Positions 26,281-26,825 of a DNA stretch of 26,825 nt are shown here, one piece after another. Made by a program: the position numbers and the translations under genes. Below the pieces are notes generated by a model. That model was given only the letters and a program-made list of their open reading frames with translations. It had not been told where the DNA came from and made no database searches. This stretch comes from Chara braunii (lineage: Eukaryota; Streptophyta; Charophyceae; Charales; Characeae): NCBI GenBank assembly GCA_003427395.1, contig BFEA01000350.1:837735-864559 (forward strand), in the 5' to 3' direction. How positions within the stretch are numbered: the first letter of the stretch is position 1; each line of letters begins with the position of its first letter.

Positions 26281-26654
26281 CCAACAAAAGATTCCGTAGC
26301 CCTGTGCCTGTCGGAACAACAACAACCTACCTAGCTGCAGTACCTGCGGTCAGCCTTACCCTGCTGCCAACGACCAGACGGGCATTGCCTAGATTAGTTG
26401 GCGAGCCCTCGCCCTCATCGCTCATCCCCCATGCCTTGGTTCATCGCGAGGGAGGGTAACCACACCCGCTACTCACATGCCCTCGCACCGAGACACGTGT
26501 AGATGCTCTACCAGTGTTTTACTCCCCGTCACTCCGTATAGAAAGACCTGTCTGTGGCTTCGACAGCAGCAGCGCCGGGCAGATCCTCCCCCATTCTCTA
26601 TAACTTGCTCTTCTCTAGCTCAAAGTTTGCGTTGCTAGGCGGACTGCATAGTGG
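26281..26654. other. Gene-free stretch
   Basis: No gene supported; unique-looking, moderately GC-rich sequence. Confidence 0.3.
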
Positions 26655-26825
26655 CCGACAGGCAGGGTTGTCACCCGGGGACCCCCGGGGGCGAGCCGGG
26701 GCCGGGATTTCACCCCCGGACCCCCTCCCGCGGGGGCCCCAACCCCCGGATTCCGGAAACAACCCCCGCGCCCGCCCGACCCCCGGCATCCCCGCCCGAC
26801 CCCGGCCCCCCGGGCCCGGCCCCGG
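26655..26825. repeat. Extremely GC-rich, strand-asymmetric end
   Basis: The last 170 bp are dominated by CCCC and CCCGG runs, with G and C above roughly 80 per cent by eye. The minus strand carries many GGGG or GGGGG runs, enough for G-quadruplexes. It contrasts sharply with everything to its left. It may be a GC-rich satellite or an assembly or sequencing artefact. Confidence 0.7.

Overview
This window reads as repeat-dense nuclear DNA from a eukaryote, most likely a plant-lineage organism. I see no ribosome-binding sites, operons or other prokaryotic gene organisation. What it does contain is decayed Ty3/gypsy retrotransposons, long AT-, TG-, GA- and ATT-type microsatellites, minisatellites and dispersed repeats. 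The style of the two gypsy pol remnants and of the zinc-knuckle Gag reminds me of charophyte green algae such as Chara. That is recall without a search, so treat the organism as probable at best. I find no intact host gene.

Layout. 1-1909 (+) is the end of a gypsy pol (linker, integrase zinc finger, catalytic core, C-terminal GPF module) broken by frameshifts and stops. 1922-2150 is a TATG/TA-rich tract. 2324-4113 (+) is a decayed Gag-like gene ending in a CCHC zinc knuckle. 4114-6480 has no gene but holds tRNA-like B-box motifs and a hairpin-dense block. 6480-9610 mixes microsatellites with five diverged copies of one small module, each leading into a TG-rich tract. 9660-15760 is a mosaic of a second dispersed repeat family linked to (ATT)n tracts, interspersed with minisatellites and one G-box-like palindrome. 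16486-17205 is an ordered array of hairpin-forming monomers of about 54 bp grouped in threes into units of about 161 bp. 17205-20430 holds short tandem duplications and no gene. 20429-23011 (-) is a second gypsy pol of a different lineage. It keeps one reading frame throughout and is interrupted only by three stop codons, but it is 5'-truncated inside the reverse transcriptase. 23012-26825 has duplicated TATA-like motifs, a module repeating at about 123 bp, a 39-bp repeat and an extremely GC-rich end.

The two pol copies and the Gag share only general family features and do not form one working element. The plus-strand pol and the Gag-like gene lie in the order pol then gag, so they are probably parts of two elements or of a rearranged one. 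The most unusual structure is the hairpin array at 16.5-17.2 kb. Next come the fixed-spacing TG-associated module and the near-intact minus-strand pol, in which two of the three stops fall on apparently conserved tryptophan positions.
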